DNA of 64,000 nt, from contig CAVTBE010000016.1 of the NCBI GenBank assembly GCA_963732845.1, positions 62,001 through 126,000 of the forward strand, given 5' to 3'. The DNA is from CAVSRC01 sp963732845 (GTDB taxonomy: Bacteria > Pseudomonadota > Alphaproteobacteria > Rhizobiales > Kaistiaceae). The translations under genes and the position numbers were made by a program. This document shows, in pieces, positions 8,398 through 17,091 of this stretch (within the stretch, counting starts at the first letter, position 1; each line of letters opens with the position of its first letter). The notes beneath the pieces were generated by a model. That model was not told where the DNA came from. It saw only the letters and a program-made list of their open reading frames with translations, and ran no database searches.

Positions 8398-9335
8398 ATC
8401 GCAATTCCGGTGAGGCCCTTCTCCGCCAGGATAACAGCGAAGAGCAGGAACAGGTACAGGAGCGAGAAGGTGAAGAGCCGGCGCGCCGGCAGCTTGGCGG
8501 CATCGTCGGCCGGCATGCGGTAGACCGCCCAGGCAAGCCAGACGAAGACCGCGCCGAGCCCGCCGGCGATCACCGCATAGGTCCAGTTGGTGATGCCGGT
8601 CAGCGGCGGCAGCAGGCTGGCGACCACGGCAAGCACCACCGCATAGGCGAGAATGTGCCGCTTGGTGGACGCCTCGCCGGCGACCACCGGCAGCATGGGC
8701 ACACCGGCCTTGGCGTAGTCCTCGCACTTGTAGAGCGACAGCGCCCAGAAATGCGGCGGCGTCCACAGGAAGATGATCAGGAACAGGCTGAGGCTCTCCA
8801 GCCCGACCCCGCCGGTGGCTGCGGCCCAGCCGACCATCGGCGGCAGGGCGCCGGCGGCACCGCCGATGACGATGTTCTGCGGCGTCGAGCGCTTCAGCCA
8901 CATCGTGTAGACGATGACGTAGAAGGCGATGGTGAAGGCAAGCAGCCCGGCAGCGACGATGTTGGTCGCCAGGCCGAGGAAGACCACCGAGCCGATCGCC
9001 AGCGGCAGGCCGAAGGCGAGCGCATCGCCGGGAGAGAGCCGCCCGGCGGGCACCGGCCGCTTCATCGTGCGGCGCATGACGCGATCGATGTCGGCGTCGT
9101 ACCACATGTTGAGCGCGCCCGAGGCACCGGCGCCGACGGCGATGGCGAGCAGCGCCTCAAAGCCGATCACCGGGTTCAAGCCGACCGGGGCGATCGCCAT
9201 GCCGACGAAGGCGGTGAACACCACCAGCGACATCACCCGCGGCTTGAGCAGGGCGATGTAGTCGCTGACGCTGCCGCCGAGCACCAGATCGGTGCTCAGC
9301 GCGGTGTCCGCTTCACGGCTGTCCGAATACGCCAC
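8394..9335 (-). CDS. ctaB: Protohaem IX farnesyltransferase (haem O synthase)
   Basis: Adds a farnesyl chain to haem B to give haem O, the first step to haem A for the oxidase. The 313-residue membrane protein of the UbiA superfamily carries the aspartate-rich motif NMWYDADIDRVMRRT and the second conserved loop with YTMWLKRSTPQNIVIGG. The start is a GTG at 9335 with the ribosome site AGGGAAG upstream. Its stop overlaps the start of the CoxF-like gene. Confidence 0.97.
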   Translation of the reverse strand: MAYSDSREADTALSTDLVLGGSVSDYIALLKPRVMSLVVFTAFVGMAIAPVGLNPVIGFEALLAIAVGAGASGALNMWYDADIDRVMRRTMKRPVPAGRLSPGDALAFGLPLAIGSVVFLGLATNIVAAGLLAFTIAFYVIVYTMWLKRSTPQNIVIGGAAGALPPMVGWAAATGGVGLESLSLFLIIFLWTPPHFWALSLYKCEDYAKAGVPMLPVVAGEASTKRHILAYAVVLAVVASLLPPLTGITNWTYAVIAGGLGAVFVWLAWAVYRMPADDAAKLPARRLFTFSLLYLFLLFAVILAEKGLTGIAI

Positions 9336-9344
9336 TTTGTTTGC

Positions 9345-9405
9345 TTCCCTGTCCGGCCTGCGGCCGTCCTCGCCTCTTGTTCTGCTTCCCGGTCGCGCCT
9401 CTCGC
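9345..9405. repeat. Partial copy of a 41-bp-period repeat between ctaB and ctaD
   Basis: The short ctaD-ctaB gap holds about one and a half units of a repeat with period 41 (unit starts at 9345 and 9386). The block at 9351-9379 is identical to part of the tandem array at 63458-63616. The unit contains the small inverted repeat CGGCC-TGC-GGCCG. The second unit here is degenerate. This places a dispersed repeat inside an operon. Confidence 0.8.
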
Positions 9406-11019
9406 CTAGCGGATGCGCGGCAGGGTCTCCCACTGATGGAACGGCGGCGGCGACGACAGCATCCACTCCAGCGTGGTGGCGCCCTCGCCCCACGGATTGT
9501 CGCCGGCGACGCGCTTCTTCTGGAAGGCTTCCCACATCGTGTAGAGGAAGATCACGACGCCGACGGCCGCGATGTACGAGCCGATCGACGAGACGTAGTT
9601 CCACCCGGCGAAGGCATCGGGATAATCGGCGTAGCGGCGCGGCATGCCGGCCAGGCCGAGGAAATGCTGCGGGAAGAAGACCAGGTTGACGCCGACGAAC
9701 GTGACCCAGAAGTGCAGGTTGGCGAGCTTCTCGTTGTACATGTAGCCGCTCATCTTCGGGAACCAGTAGTACCAGCCCGCGAAGATGGTGAAGACCGCGC
9801 CGAGCGACAGCACGTAGTGGAAGTGGGCGACGACGAAGTAGGTGTCCTGCAGCACGTAGTCGAGGCCGGCATTGGCCAGCATGACGCCGGTGACGCCGCC
9901 GACGGTGAACAGGAAGATGAAGCCGATCGCCCACAGCATCGGCGTGCGGAACTCGATCGAGCCGCCCCACATGGTGGCGATCCACGAGAACACCTTCACG
10001 CCGGTCGGCACCGCGATGACCATGGTGGCGGCGACGAAATAGGCCTGCAGGTCGAGCGACAGGCCGACGGTGTACATGTGGTGGGCCCAGACGACGAAGC
10101 CGATGAAGCCGATGGCGACCATGGCGTAGGCCATGCCCATGTAGCCGAACACCGGCTTCTTGGAGAAGGTCGAGACGATCTGGCTGACCATGCCGAAGCC
10201 GGGCAGGATGAGGATGTACACCTCGGGGTGGCCGAAGAACCAGAACAGGTGCTGGAAGAGCACCGGGTCGCCGCCCTGGTCGGGCTTGAAGAAGGCGGTG
10301 CCGAAGTTGCGGTCGGTCAAGAGCATGGTGATGGCGCCGGCCAGAACCGGCAGCGCCAGCAGCAGCAGGAACGTCGTCACCAGGATCGACCACACGAACA
10401 GCGGCATCTTGTGCAGCGTCATGCCGGGCGCGCGCATGTTGAAGATGGTGGTGATGAAGTTGATGGCGCCGAGGATCGACGAGGCGCCGGCCAGGTGCAG
10501 CGCCAGGATGGCGAAGTCCATCGCCGGGCCGGGCTGGCCGGTGGTCGACAGCGGCGGATAGATCGTCCAGCCGCCGCCAACGCCGTGGGCGCCGGGCGCG
10601 CTCGGCATGAACAGCGAGATGACCAGCAGCGCGAAGGCCGGCGGCAGCAGCCAGAACGAGATGTTGTTCATGCGCGGGAAGGCCATGTCCGGCGCGCCGA
10701 TCATGATCGGCACGAACCAGTTGCCGAAGCCGCCGATCATCGCCGGCATGACCATGAAGAAGATCATGATCAGGCCGTGCGCGGTGACGAAGACGTTGAA
10801 CAGCTCGGGATCGCCGAAGATCTGCAGGCCGGGCTCCATCAGCTCCATGCGCATGGCGACCGACAGGGCGCCGCCGATGATGCCGGTGCAGATGGCGAAG
10901 ATAAGGTACATCGTGCCGATGTCCTTATGATTGGTGGAATAGAGCCACCGACGCCATCCCGTGGGGTGGGCGTGCGCGTGCGCTTCGCTATGCGCCTGAT
11001 ACCCTGCGCTCGTCGCCAT
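9406..11019 (-). CDS. ctaD: Cytochrome c oxidase subunit I
   Basis: Catalytic subunit with low-spin haem a and the haem a3-CuB oxygen-reducing centre. The 537-residue, 12-helix protein shows the NHKDIGTMYL opening, HPEVYILILPGFG with the Cu-ligand His and cross-linked Tyr, the HHMYTVG His pair, and HFHYVLSLGA with the haem ligands. ATG 11019 has a clear ribosome site (AGGAGAC). The N-terminus includes a His-rich stretch (HSEAHAHAHP), typical of alphaproteobacterial subunit I. It follows ctaC in the operon. Confidence 0.98.
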   Translation of the reverse strand: MATSAGYQAHSEAHAHAHPTGWRRWLYSTNHKDIGTMYLIFAICTGIIGGALSVAMRMELMEPGLQIFGDPELFNVFVTAHGLIMIFFMVMPAMIGGFGNWFVPIMIGAPDMAFPRMNNISFWLLPPAFALLVISLFMPSAPGAHGVGGGWTIYPPLSTTGQPGPAMDFAILALHLAGASSILGAINFITTIFNMRAPGMTLHKMPLFVWSILVTTFLLLLALPVLAGAITMLLTDRNFGTAFFKPDQGGDPVLFQHLFWFFGHPEVYILILPGFGMVSQIVSTFSKKPVFGYMGMAYAMVAIGFIGFVVWAHHMYTVGLSLDLQAYFVAATMVIAVPTGVKVFSWIATMWGGSIEFRTPMLWAIGFIFLFTVGGVTGVMLANAGLDYVLQDTYFVVAHFHYVLSLGAVFTIFAGWYYWFPKMSGYMYNEKLANLHFWVTFVGVNLVFFPQHFLGLAGMPRRYADYPDAFAGWNYVSSIGSYIAAVGVVIFLYTMWEAFQKKRVAGDNPWGEGATTLEWMLSSPPPFHQWETLPRIR

Positions 11020-11068
11020 TCCTGTCTCCTCTTGTCGAGCCTTCCCGATCGCTGCGGCGGGAGGGACC

Positions 11069-11962
11069 CTATTCCTGCGCGGCTGCGACCTGGGTCGCGG
11101 GCTTCTTGTCTTCGGCTGCGGCGAGTTGCTTGTAGGCAGCCGCGAGATCGTTGACGGCCGTCTTCGCCCAGGCGTCGAACTTGTCCTGGCTGACCGCCTC
11201 GACCGCGATCGGCATGAAGGCATGGTCGCGGCCGCAGAGCTCGGAGCACTGGCCGTAATAGGTGCCTTCCTTGTCGACCCTGAACCAGGTCTCGTTCAGC
11301 CGGCCGGGAATGGCGTCGATCTTGATGCCGAAGGACGGCACCGCAAAGGAGTGGATGACGTCGGCGCCGATGACCTGCATACGGACGACCACGCCCACCG
11401 GCACGACCATCTTGTTGTCGACGGCGAGCAGCCGCGGCGTGCCGGTCGGGTTGCCATCGGCATCGCGCAGAAGCAGCGAATCGAACGAAATGTCGCCGTT
11501 GTCGGGATACTCGTAGGACCAGTACCACTGGCTGCCGGTCGCCTTGATGGTGATCTGCTTGTCCTTGGCCGGATCGAAGCCGGCGATAGCCCGCGCCGGA
11601 TCGTGCTCGGCGAAGAGCAGCGCGAAGGACGGCACCGCGATGCCGACCAGAACGAGGATCGGCACCACCGTCCAGATCACCTCGATCAACGTGTTGTGCG
11701 AGGTCTTCGAGGGAACCGGGTTGGCCTTCGCGTTGAAGCGCAGCATGGCGTAGACGAGCAGCGCCAGAACCAGGAGCACGATCAGCGTCACGACGATCAG
11801 CAGGCCGTTGTCGAAACGGTGGATCATTTCCATGATCGGCGTCGCCGCCGGCTGCAGGTTCATTTCCCAGTTCGTGGCATTGGCAAAGGCCGGCCCGCCC
11901 AGCACCATCAGCCCGCCGGCCAGCGCAAGACCACGCGTTGCACGCTTCAGTGCCGTTGTCAC
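11069..11962 (-). CDS. ctaC: Cytochrome c oxidase subunit II
   Basis: Carries the CuA centre that accepts electrons from cytochrome c. The 297-residue protein has a signal peptide (about residues 1-27, ending AFA), two transmembrane helices, then a periplasmic cupredoxin domain. The CuA motif C-S-E-L-C-G-R-D-H-A-F-M is complete, with the upstream His in ADVIHSFAVP. GTG 11962 is chosen because the ribosome site GGAAGGAG lies 8 bases before it and it gives a normal signal peptide. The tail after residue 265 is Ala/Lys-rich. First gene of the cta operon. Confidence 0.96.
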   Translation of the reverse strand: MTTALKRATRGLALAGGLMVLGGPAFANATNWEMNLQPAATPIMEMIHRFDNGLLIVVTLIVLLVLALLVYAMLRFNAKANPVPSKTSHNTLIEVIWTVVPILVLVGIAVPSFALLFAEHDPARAIAGFDPAKDKQITIKATGSQWYWSYEYPDNGDISFDSLLLRDADGNPTGTPRLLAVDNKMVVPVGVVVRMQVIGADVIHSFAVPSFGIKIDAIPGRLNETWFRVDKEGTYYGQCSELCGRDHAFMPIAVEAVSQDKFDAWAKTAVNDLAAAYKQLAAAEDKKPATQVAAAQE

Positions 11963-12320
11963 CGATTCGCTCCTTCCCAAACCGAGCGTCGCCGCCCGGC
12001 CCCTTGTCAAAGCGGCCCCCCGGCCGCCGGTAAAGTACAACCCCCCTGCCCGGCGACACGCCGGCCCGGCACGGTGGTTGGAACTATGCTAAAGAAAAAC
12101 CATAAGCCACGCCTTCCCGCAACGGCCTAAAGTTGCCTGCCATGCGGCAAATTGCGCTTTCGCCTTCGATTTGCCGCTATCACAGGGCCGCATGGCGCCT
12201 CGGACAGCCGCCCGCGACGATTCCTTCGCGCGGGTATTTGTTGCAAGATCGGGTGGGTCCGCCGGCGATTCGGCGAATTTTGCTTGCCCGGGCGCCTTCA
12301 GGCTGATTATCGACGGCAGG
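11963..12320. promoter_or_regulatory. Divergent promoter region with a TTGCC-type inverted repeat
   Basis: This 358-base gap separates ctaC (leftward) from the IalB-like gene (rightward), so it should hold promoters for both. At 12144-12177 there is a perfect 9-base inverted repeat (GCGGCAAAT, 16-base spacer, ATTTGCCGC). A further TTGCC at 12133 forms a second, shorter pair with the left arm. I recognise no known regulator site. No RNA gene was seen, and no promoter boxes could be assigned with confidence. Confidence 0.45.
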
Positions 12321-13017
12321 ATGTACGAAGACGAAGACTACGACGTAGAGCCGCGAAAAAGCCCGCTGATTCCGATACTGGCGGTTGTCGCCGGTGTTCT
12401 GTTCATCGCCGTCGGCGTGGTCGCGGTGATGTTCGCCATGGGCACTTTCAATCGCGGGACCGCAACCGTCGCCGAAATCGGCGCCGCCGCCAGCCAGTGC
12501 GCAGGCGCCCGCCGATACGCTGCCGACGCCGGCCACCGAAACCGACGTGCCCAAGGCGGTCGTCTCGGTGGCGCCGCCGGCAACCGGCGAGCCGCCGATT
12601 CGCTCCAGCCATGCCGACTGGCAGGTGCGCTGCGACACGCCCCCCGGCGCCAAGAGCGAGCAGTGCGTGCTGATGCAGTTCGTCACGGCCGAGGACCGCG
12701 AGAATGTCGGCCTGACCGTGATCGTGCTCAAGACCGCCGACAAGAAATCCCGCATCATGCGGGTGCTGGCGCCGCTCGGCGTGCTGCTCCCCTCCGGCCT
12801 CGGCCTCAAGATCGACAGCGCCGATCTCGGGCGGGCAGGATTCGTGCGCTGCCTGCCGAACGGCTGCGTCGCCGAGGTAATTCTCGAGGACAAGCTGCTC
12901 AACCAGCTCGAAACCGGCAAGACGGCGACCTTCATCATCTTCCAGACGCCGGAAGAGGGCATCGGCATCCCGATCTCGCTGAACGGCTTCGCCGACGGGT
13001 TCAACGCGCTGCCCTAG
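12321..13017 (+). pseudogene. IalB-like (invasion-associated locus B) protein, frame broken
   Basis: Two frames join into one plausible 231-residue protein. The first, from ATG 12321 (GGCAGG upstream), gives an acidic start MYEDEDYDVEPRK and a transmembrane helix. The second, visible from about 12481, gives a Pro/Ala linker and a domain resembling the invasion-associated locus B family (DWQVRCDTPPG, a second Cys pair, GTP-like tail ISLNGFADGFNAL). The switch lies in the GCC run at about 12480-12492 and needs one extra base there; 697 bases minus one is divisible by three. A GTG at 12547 could start a shorter soluble form. Cell-envelope location is inferred. Confidence 0.7.
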
Positions 13018-13044
13018 ATCGAATCGGAAGCGGTGGGGCCGTCC

Positions 13045-13143
13045 CCATCCTTCGAGGCCGCCTTCGGCGGCTCCTCAGGGCCAGGACGATACACAGGGTT
13101 GCCGTCATCCTGAGGTGCGAGCGCCAGCGAGCCTCACAGGATG
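13045..13143. repeat. Intergenic palindromic repeat element
   Basis: Two imperfect inverted repeats lie between the IalB-like gene and tldD. The first is centred on GCCGCC-TTC-GGCGGC (13058-13071). The second, at 13107-13142, starts with ATCCTGAGG and ends with CCTCACAGGAT around a GCGAGCG-type core. Elements beginning CATCCTTCGAGG and ending in CCTGAGGATG are scattered between genes in many Hyphomicrobiales. I see no coding potential here. Confidence 0.6.
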
Positions 13144-13242
13144 CGATGTCCCCGATTTGGCGGATGGCACCGGAGGCCCTATCTGTAGGGCTGGCGCCGT
13201 TTCCCTCCCCGCCTCCCCTCAGGAATCGCCCCAGGATCTGCC

Positions 13243-14667
13243 ATGACCGATCAGCCGCACAGCATTCTCGACCGCGCCGGACTTGACCGCGAGACCGCCC
13301 GCAAGGCGGTTGCCGATGCGCTCGACGGTGCCGACGACGGCGAGCTCTATCTGGAATTCGCCGAGGCCGAGAGCCTGCTGTTCGACAACGGCCGGCTGAA
13401 GGCGGCGAGCTTCGACACCAATCAGGGCTTCGGCCTGCGCGCAGTGGCCGGCGAGGCCCAGGGCTTCGCCCATTCCGGCGAGATATCCGAGCCCGCCATC
13501 CGCCGCGCCGACGATGCGGTGCAGGCGGTCAAGGCCGGCTACCGGGGCACCTATGCCGAGCCGCCGCGTGGCACCAACCGGACGCTCTATGGCGAGTTGA
13601 GCCCGCTCGGCAGCCCGACCTTCGCCGAGAAGGTCAAGCTGCTGGAGACCATCGACGCCTTTGCGCGCGGCCGCGACCCGCGCGTGCGCCAGGTGACCGC
13701 CTCGCTCGCCGGCTCCTATCAGGAAGTCGAGATCCTGCGCGCCGACGGCAGCTTCGTGCGCGACGTGCGCCCGATGGTGCGGGTCAGCGTCGCGGTCGTG
13801 GTCGGCGACGGCGACAAGCAGGAATCCGGCTCGTACGGCATGGGCGGACGCGAAGGTTTCGGTGCCTTCGTCGCCACCGACAAGTGGCAATTCGCCGTCG
13901 ACGAGGCGCTGCGCCAGGCGCTGGTCAACCTCGACGCGGTGCCGGCGCCGGCCGGCACCTTCGACGTGGTGCTCGGCCCCGGCTGGCCGGGAATCCTGTT
14001 GCACGAGGCGGTCGGCCACGGGCTGGAAGGCGACTTCAACCGCAAGGGCGAGAGCGCCTTCGCCGGCCTGATGGGCCAGCGCGTCGCCGCGCCCGGCGTC
14101 ACCGTCGTCGACGACGGCACGATTCTCAACCGGCGCGGCTCGCTCACCGTCGACGACGAGGGCACGCCGACGCAGGCGACGACGCTGATCGAGGACGGCA
14201 TCCTGGTCGGCTACATGCAGGACCGGCAGAACGCCCGCCTGATGGGCATGCAGCCGACCGGCAACGGCCGGCGCCAGTCCTACGCCAATGTGCCCATGCC
14301 GCGCATGACCAACACGATCATGCTCGGCGGCAAGGACGACCCCAAGGAGATCCTCGCCTCGGTCAAGGACGGCATCTATGCCGTCTCCTTCGGCGGCGGC
14401 CAGGTGGACATCACCAGCGGCAAGTTCGTCTTCTCGTGCACCGAGGCCTATCGCATCGAGAACGGTGTGATCGGCGCGGCGATCAAGGGCGCCATGCTGA
14501 TCGGCAACGGGCCGGACGCGCTCACCCGCATCAAGATGATCGGCAGCGACATGCAGCTCGACCCCGGCATCGGCACCTGCGGCAAGAACGGCCAGGGCGT
14601 GCCGGTCGGCGTCGGCCAGCCGACGCTCAGGATCGACCAGATCACCGTCGGCGGCACGGCAACCTGA
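13243..14667 (+). CDS. tldD: Metalloprotease TldD
   Basis: Active subunit of the TldD/TldE (PmbA) protease, which degrades unfolded or leader peptides; known for microcin B17 maturation and CcdA turnover in E. coli. The 474-residue protein has the zinc motif HEAVGH at residues 254-259, followed by GLEGDFNRKG. The C-terminal region contains SFGGGQVDITSGKFVFSCTEAY, typical of TldD. Its non-catalytic partner is encoded at 52249-53592. Proximity to the cta operon is a common alphaproteobacterial arrangement. Confidence 0.97.
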   Translation: MTDQPHSILDRAGLDRETARKAVADALDGADDGELYLEFAEAESLLFDNGRLKAASFDTNQGFGLRAVAGEAQGFAHSGEISEPAIRRADDAVQAVKAGYRGTYAEPPRGTNRTLYGELSPLGSPTFAEKVKLLETIDAFARGRDPRVRQVTASLAGSYQEVEILRADGSFVRDVRPMVRVSVAVVVGDGDKQESGSYGMGGREGFGAFVATDKWQFAVDEALRQALVNLDAVPAPAGTFDVVLGPGWPGILLHEAVGHGLEGDFNRKGESAFAGLMGQRVAAPGVTVVDDGTILNRRGSLTVDDEGTPTQATTLIEDGILVGYMQDRQNARLMGMQPTGNGRRQSYANVPMPRMTNTIMLGGKDDPKEILASVKDGIYAVSFGGGQVDITSGKFVFSCTEAYRIENGVIGAAIKGAMLIGNGPDALTRIKMIGSDMQLDPGIGTCGKNGQGVPVGVGQPTLRIDQITVGGTAT

Positions 14668-14688
14668 GCGGCGCTGCACTTCAGGCCA

Positions 14689-14994
14689 TCATCGGCGCGC
14701 CTTCCGCCAGCCGGCGGCGCGGGCCTCGGCTTCGCTGCAGAACCAGCGTTCGCCATACTGCGGGCTGATGATCGTCTCGTCGTAATATTCCTGGCCGGGC
14801 ACGTGATAGATGCGCTCGCCGGTGTTTATGCTGATGTTGCCCTTGATCGGGCAGGTGACGTGGCCGCCGGAAGAGAAGAACGTCGCGACATCGGACAGCG
14901 ACAGGTCGGTTTGAGCGACGGCCAGCAGGCCGAGCGCCCCGGCGCCGGAGGCGATGGCCACCTGCATGGAAAAGGGTATGCCGCGCCTGCTCAT
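14689..14994 (-). CDS. Sunset-domain exported/membrane-anchored small protein
   Basis: A 101-residue protein with an N-terminal hydrophobic segment (about residues 10-27), probably a signal or anchor. The C-terminal half is a sunset domain: CPIKGNIS, IYHVPGQEYYD, and GERWFCSEAEARAAGWRKA, with the two Cys that frame the domain. Its function is not established; related domains accompany secreted nucleases. ATG 14994 is chosen; upstream codons to 15150 give no recognisable sequence. It converges on tldD with a 21-base gap. Confidence 0.8.
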   Translation of the reverse strand: MSRRGIPFSMQVAIASGAGALGLLAVAQTDLSLSDVATFFSSGGHVTCPIKGNISINTGERIYHVPGQEYYDETIISPQYGERWFCSEAEARAAGWRKARR

Positions 14995-15120
14995 CTGCGG
15001 TTCCTCGCCGCCGATCAGGCGGCAGGCGCGGCGCAACTTCAAGTTACAGTGCGACAGACGGTAAATCGAAAGTTTCCAGCGGCACGTGCCGTGCGGCATG
15101 CGCCCTGCATGGCATTGCCG

Positions 15121-15142
15121 GCCCCGGGGCTTTCGCCGGGGC
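15121..15142. repeat. GC-rich hairpin of a dispersed type
   Basis: A 7-base perfect stem (GCCCCGG, 8-base loop, CCGGGGC) followed by GATGAC. The TTCGCCGGGG-x-GA-GAC core recurs at 58446-58466. It lies between the divergent sunset-domain and Kef genes. Confidence 0.55.
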
Positions 15143-15183
15143 GATGACACGATACTCTTGCCCGTTCACGCGAGATTTCCCCG

Positions 15184-17045
15184 ATGGCTGTCGAATTCAG
15201 GCTCCGAACTGGTGAGTGCCGTCGCGCTGCTCGGCGCAGCGGTGGTTTCCGTGCCGATCTTCAAACGCATCGGGCTCGGCTCGGTCGTCGGCTATCTCAT
15301 CGCCGGCATTGCCATCGGCCCGTTCGGGCTGAAGCTCTTCCGCGAGCCCGACCAGATCCTCGGCGTCGCCGAGTTTGGCGTCGTCCTCCTGCTCTTCGTC
15401 ATCGGGCTTGAGCTGAAGCCGTCGCGACTGTGGGCGCTGAGGGCCGACATCTTCGGGCTGGGCGCAGCGCAGGTGATCGTCTGCGGCGCGCTTCTGACCG
15501 GTGCCGGCTGGCTCACCGGCCTGACGCCGGCGGTCGCCTTCGTGGCGGCGGCCGGCATGGCGCTCTCCTCGACGGCCATCGTCATGCAGATCCTCGAAGA
15601 GCGCGGCGAGACGACCGAGACGCACGGCCAGAAGACCTTCGCCGTCCTGCTGCTGCAGGACCTCGCCATCGTGCCGCTGCTGGCGGCGCTGGCGGTGATC
15701 GCGCCGCATCACATGGATGGCGGCCAGTCGCGCCTGGTGCACACGGCCATCGCGGTCGGCGCGATCGCCGGGCTGGTCGCCGTCGGGCGCTATCTGCTCA
15801 ACCCGCTGTTCCAGGTTCTGGCCGCGGCGCAGGCGCGCGAGATCATGGCGGCGGCGGCGCTGCTGGTGGTGCTCGGCGCGGCGCTGGCCATGCAGGCCAG
15901 CGGCCTGTCCATGGCGATGGGCGCCTTCATCGCCGGCGTGATGCTGTCGGAATCGAGCTTCCGCCACCAGCTCGAAGCCGACATCGAGCCGTTCCGCGGC
16001 CTGTTGCTCGGCCTCTTCTTCATCGCCGTGGGCATGTCCATCGACCTCAAGCTGATCGCCCGCGACTGGCCGCTGGTGCTGGCGGCGGTGGCGATCTTCA
16101 TGACCATCAAGATCGCCGGCATCTATGGCGTCGCCCGCCTCTTCCGTAACGACCACGGCGACGCGCTGCGCCTGGCGCTGCTGCTGGCCGAGGGCGGCGA
16201 GTTCGCCTTCGTGCTGTTCACGACGGCACAGGGGCTCGGCCTGCTCGATGCCGGCACCGCGGCGCTGCTCACCGCGGCGGTGATCGTGTCGATGGCGTTG
16301 ACGCCGCTGGCGCCCATCCTGCTTAAGCTGCTGCTGCCGGAGAAGCCCGAACTCGCTCGACGGCATCGAGGTGCCCGACGGGCTTACCGGCAGTGCGCTG
16401 GTCATCGGTTTCGGCCGTTTCGGCCAGGTCGTCTGTCAGGCGCTGCTGGCGCGCGGCATCGACGTCACCATCATCGATTCCGACACGGAGATGATCCGCG
16501 TCGCCGGCAATTTCGGCTTCAAGATCTACTACGGCGACGGCACCCGCCTTGACGTGCTGCGCGCCGCCGGCGCCGGCAGCGCCAAGATCGTCGCCGTGTG
16601 CATCGACAAGCGCGCCGAGGCCGACCGCATCGTCGAACTGCTGAAGACCGCCTGCCCGATGGCCAAGGTGCTGGTGCGCTCCTTCGACCGCGGCCATACG
16701 CTCGACCTGATCGCCGCCGGCGTCGACTACCAGATCCGCGAGACCTTCGAATCGGCGATGGCCTTCGGCGAGGCGGCGCTGCTCGCCCTCGGCGTGCCGT
16801 CCGAGGAGGCGACGGAGGTGGTCGAAGGCGTGCGCAGGCGCGACGCCGCGCGGCTGGAACTGCAGATGGTCGACGGCATCACCGCCGGCCGCGATCTGAT
16901 GAAGCACAATGTGCCGACACCGACGCCGCTCATCCCGCCCAAGCACAAGGGCCGGCCGCTCAGCGAGGAGACGGCGGTGGTGGCTGCCCGGGTGGAGGCG
17001 GAGAATGGTCCGGCGGACAAGGAGCGAATAGGGAGTCGCGAATAG
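15184..17045 (+). pseudogene. Kef-type K+/H+ antiporter (CPA2) with RCK/TrkA-N domain, two frame breaks
   Basis: Reads as a glutathione-regulated-type potassium efflux antiporter split over three frames. ATG 15184 gives MAVEF; one extra base near 15199 moves the frame to the membrane domain (from SELVSAVALLGAAVV to LLLPEKPE, about 12 helices). A second extra base near 16350 moves it to LDGIEVPDGLTGSALVIGFGRFGQ, the nucleotide-binding RCK domain, ending at 17045. The total of 1862 bases minus two is exactly 620 codons, the expected size. If the breaks are real, the membrane part could start at GTG 15212 but would lose its RCK domain, leaving the channel unregulated. One or both may be sequence errors. 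Confidence 0.85.
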
Positions 17046-17081
17046 CGAATAGAGCAGCGTCGCTCCGACTATTCGCTATTC
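17040..17081. terminator. Perfect 13-bp inverted repeat between convergent genes
   Basis: GAATAGCGAATAG at 17040-17052 is perfectly complementary to CTATTCGCTATTC at 17069-17081; the 16-base loop itself contains AGCG-T-CGCT. It covers the Kef stop codon and ends 11 bases before the pdxH stop, so it could terminate both transcripts. There is no T-run. The arms contain GAATAGCGAATAG, a kind of sequence also seen as mobile intergenic repeats. Confidence 0.55.
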
Positions 17082-17091
17082 ACCATCCGGC

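Noticed and set aside
12547..13017. GTG 12547 as the true start of the IalB-like gene
   Set aside because: It would skip the Pro/Ala linker and give a domain without signal or anchor, and the upstream frame has a good start with a helix. Kept only as an alternative.
16371..17045. Independent RCK/TrkA-N domain gene
   Set aside because: The membrane domain ends exactly where this frame takes over, with the normal linker sequence split across the two frames. A single gene with a frame break explains it better.
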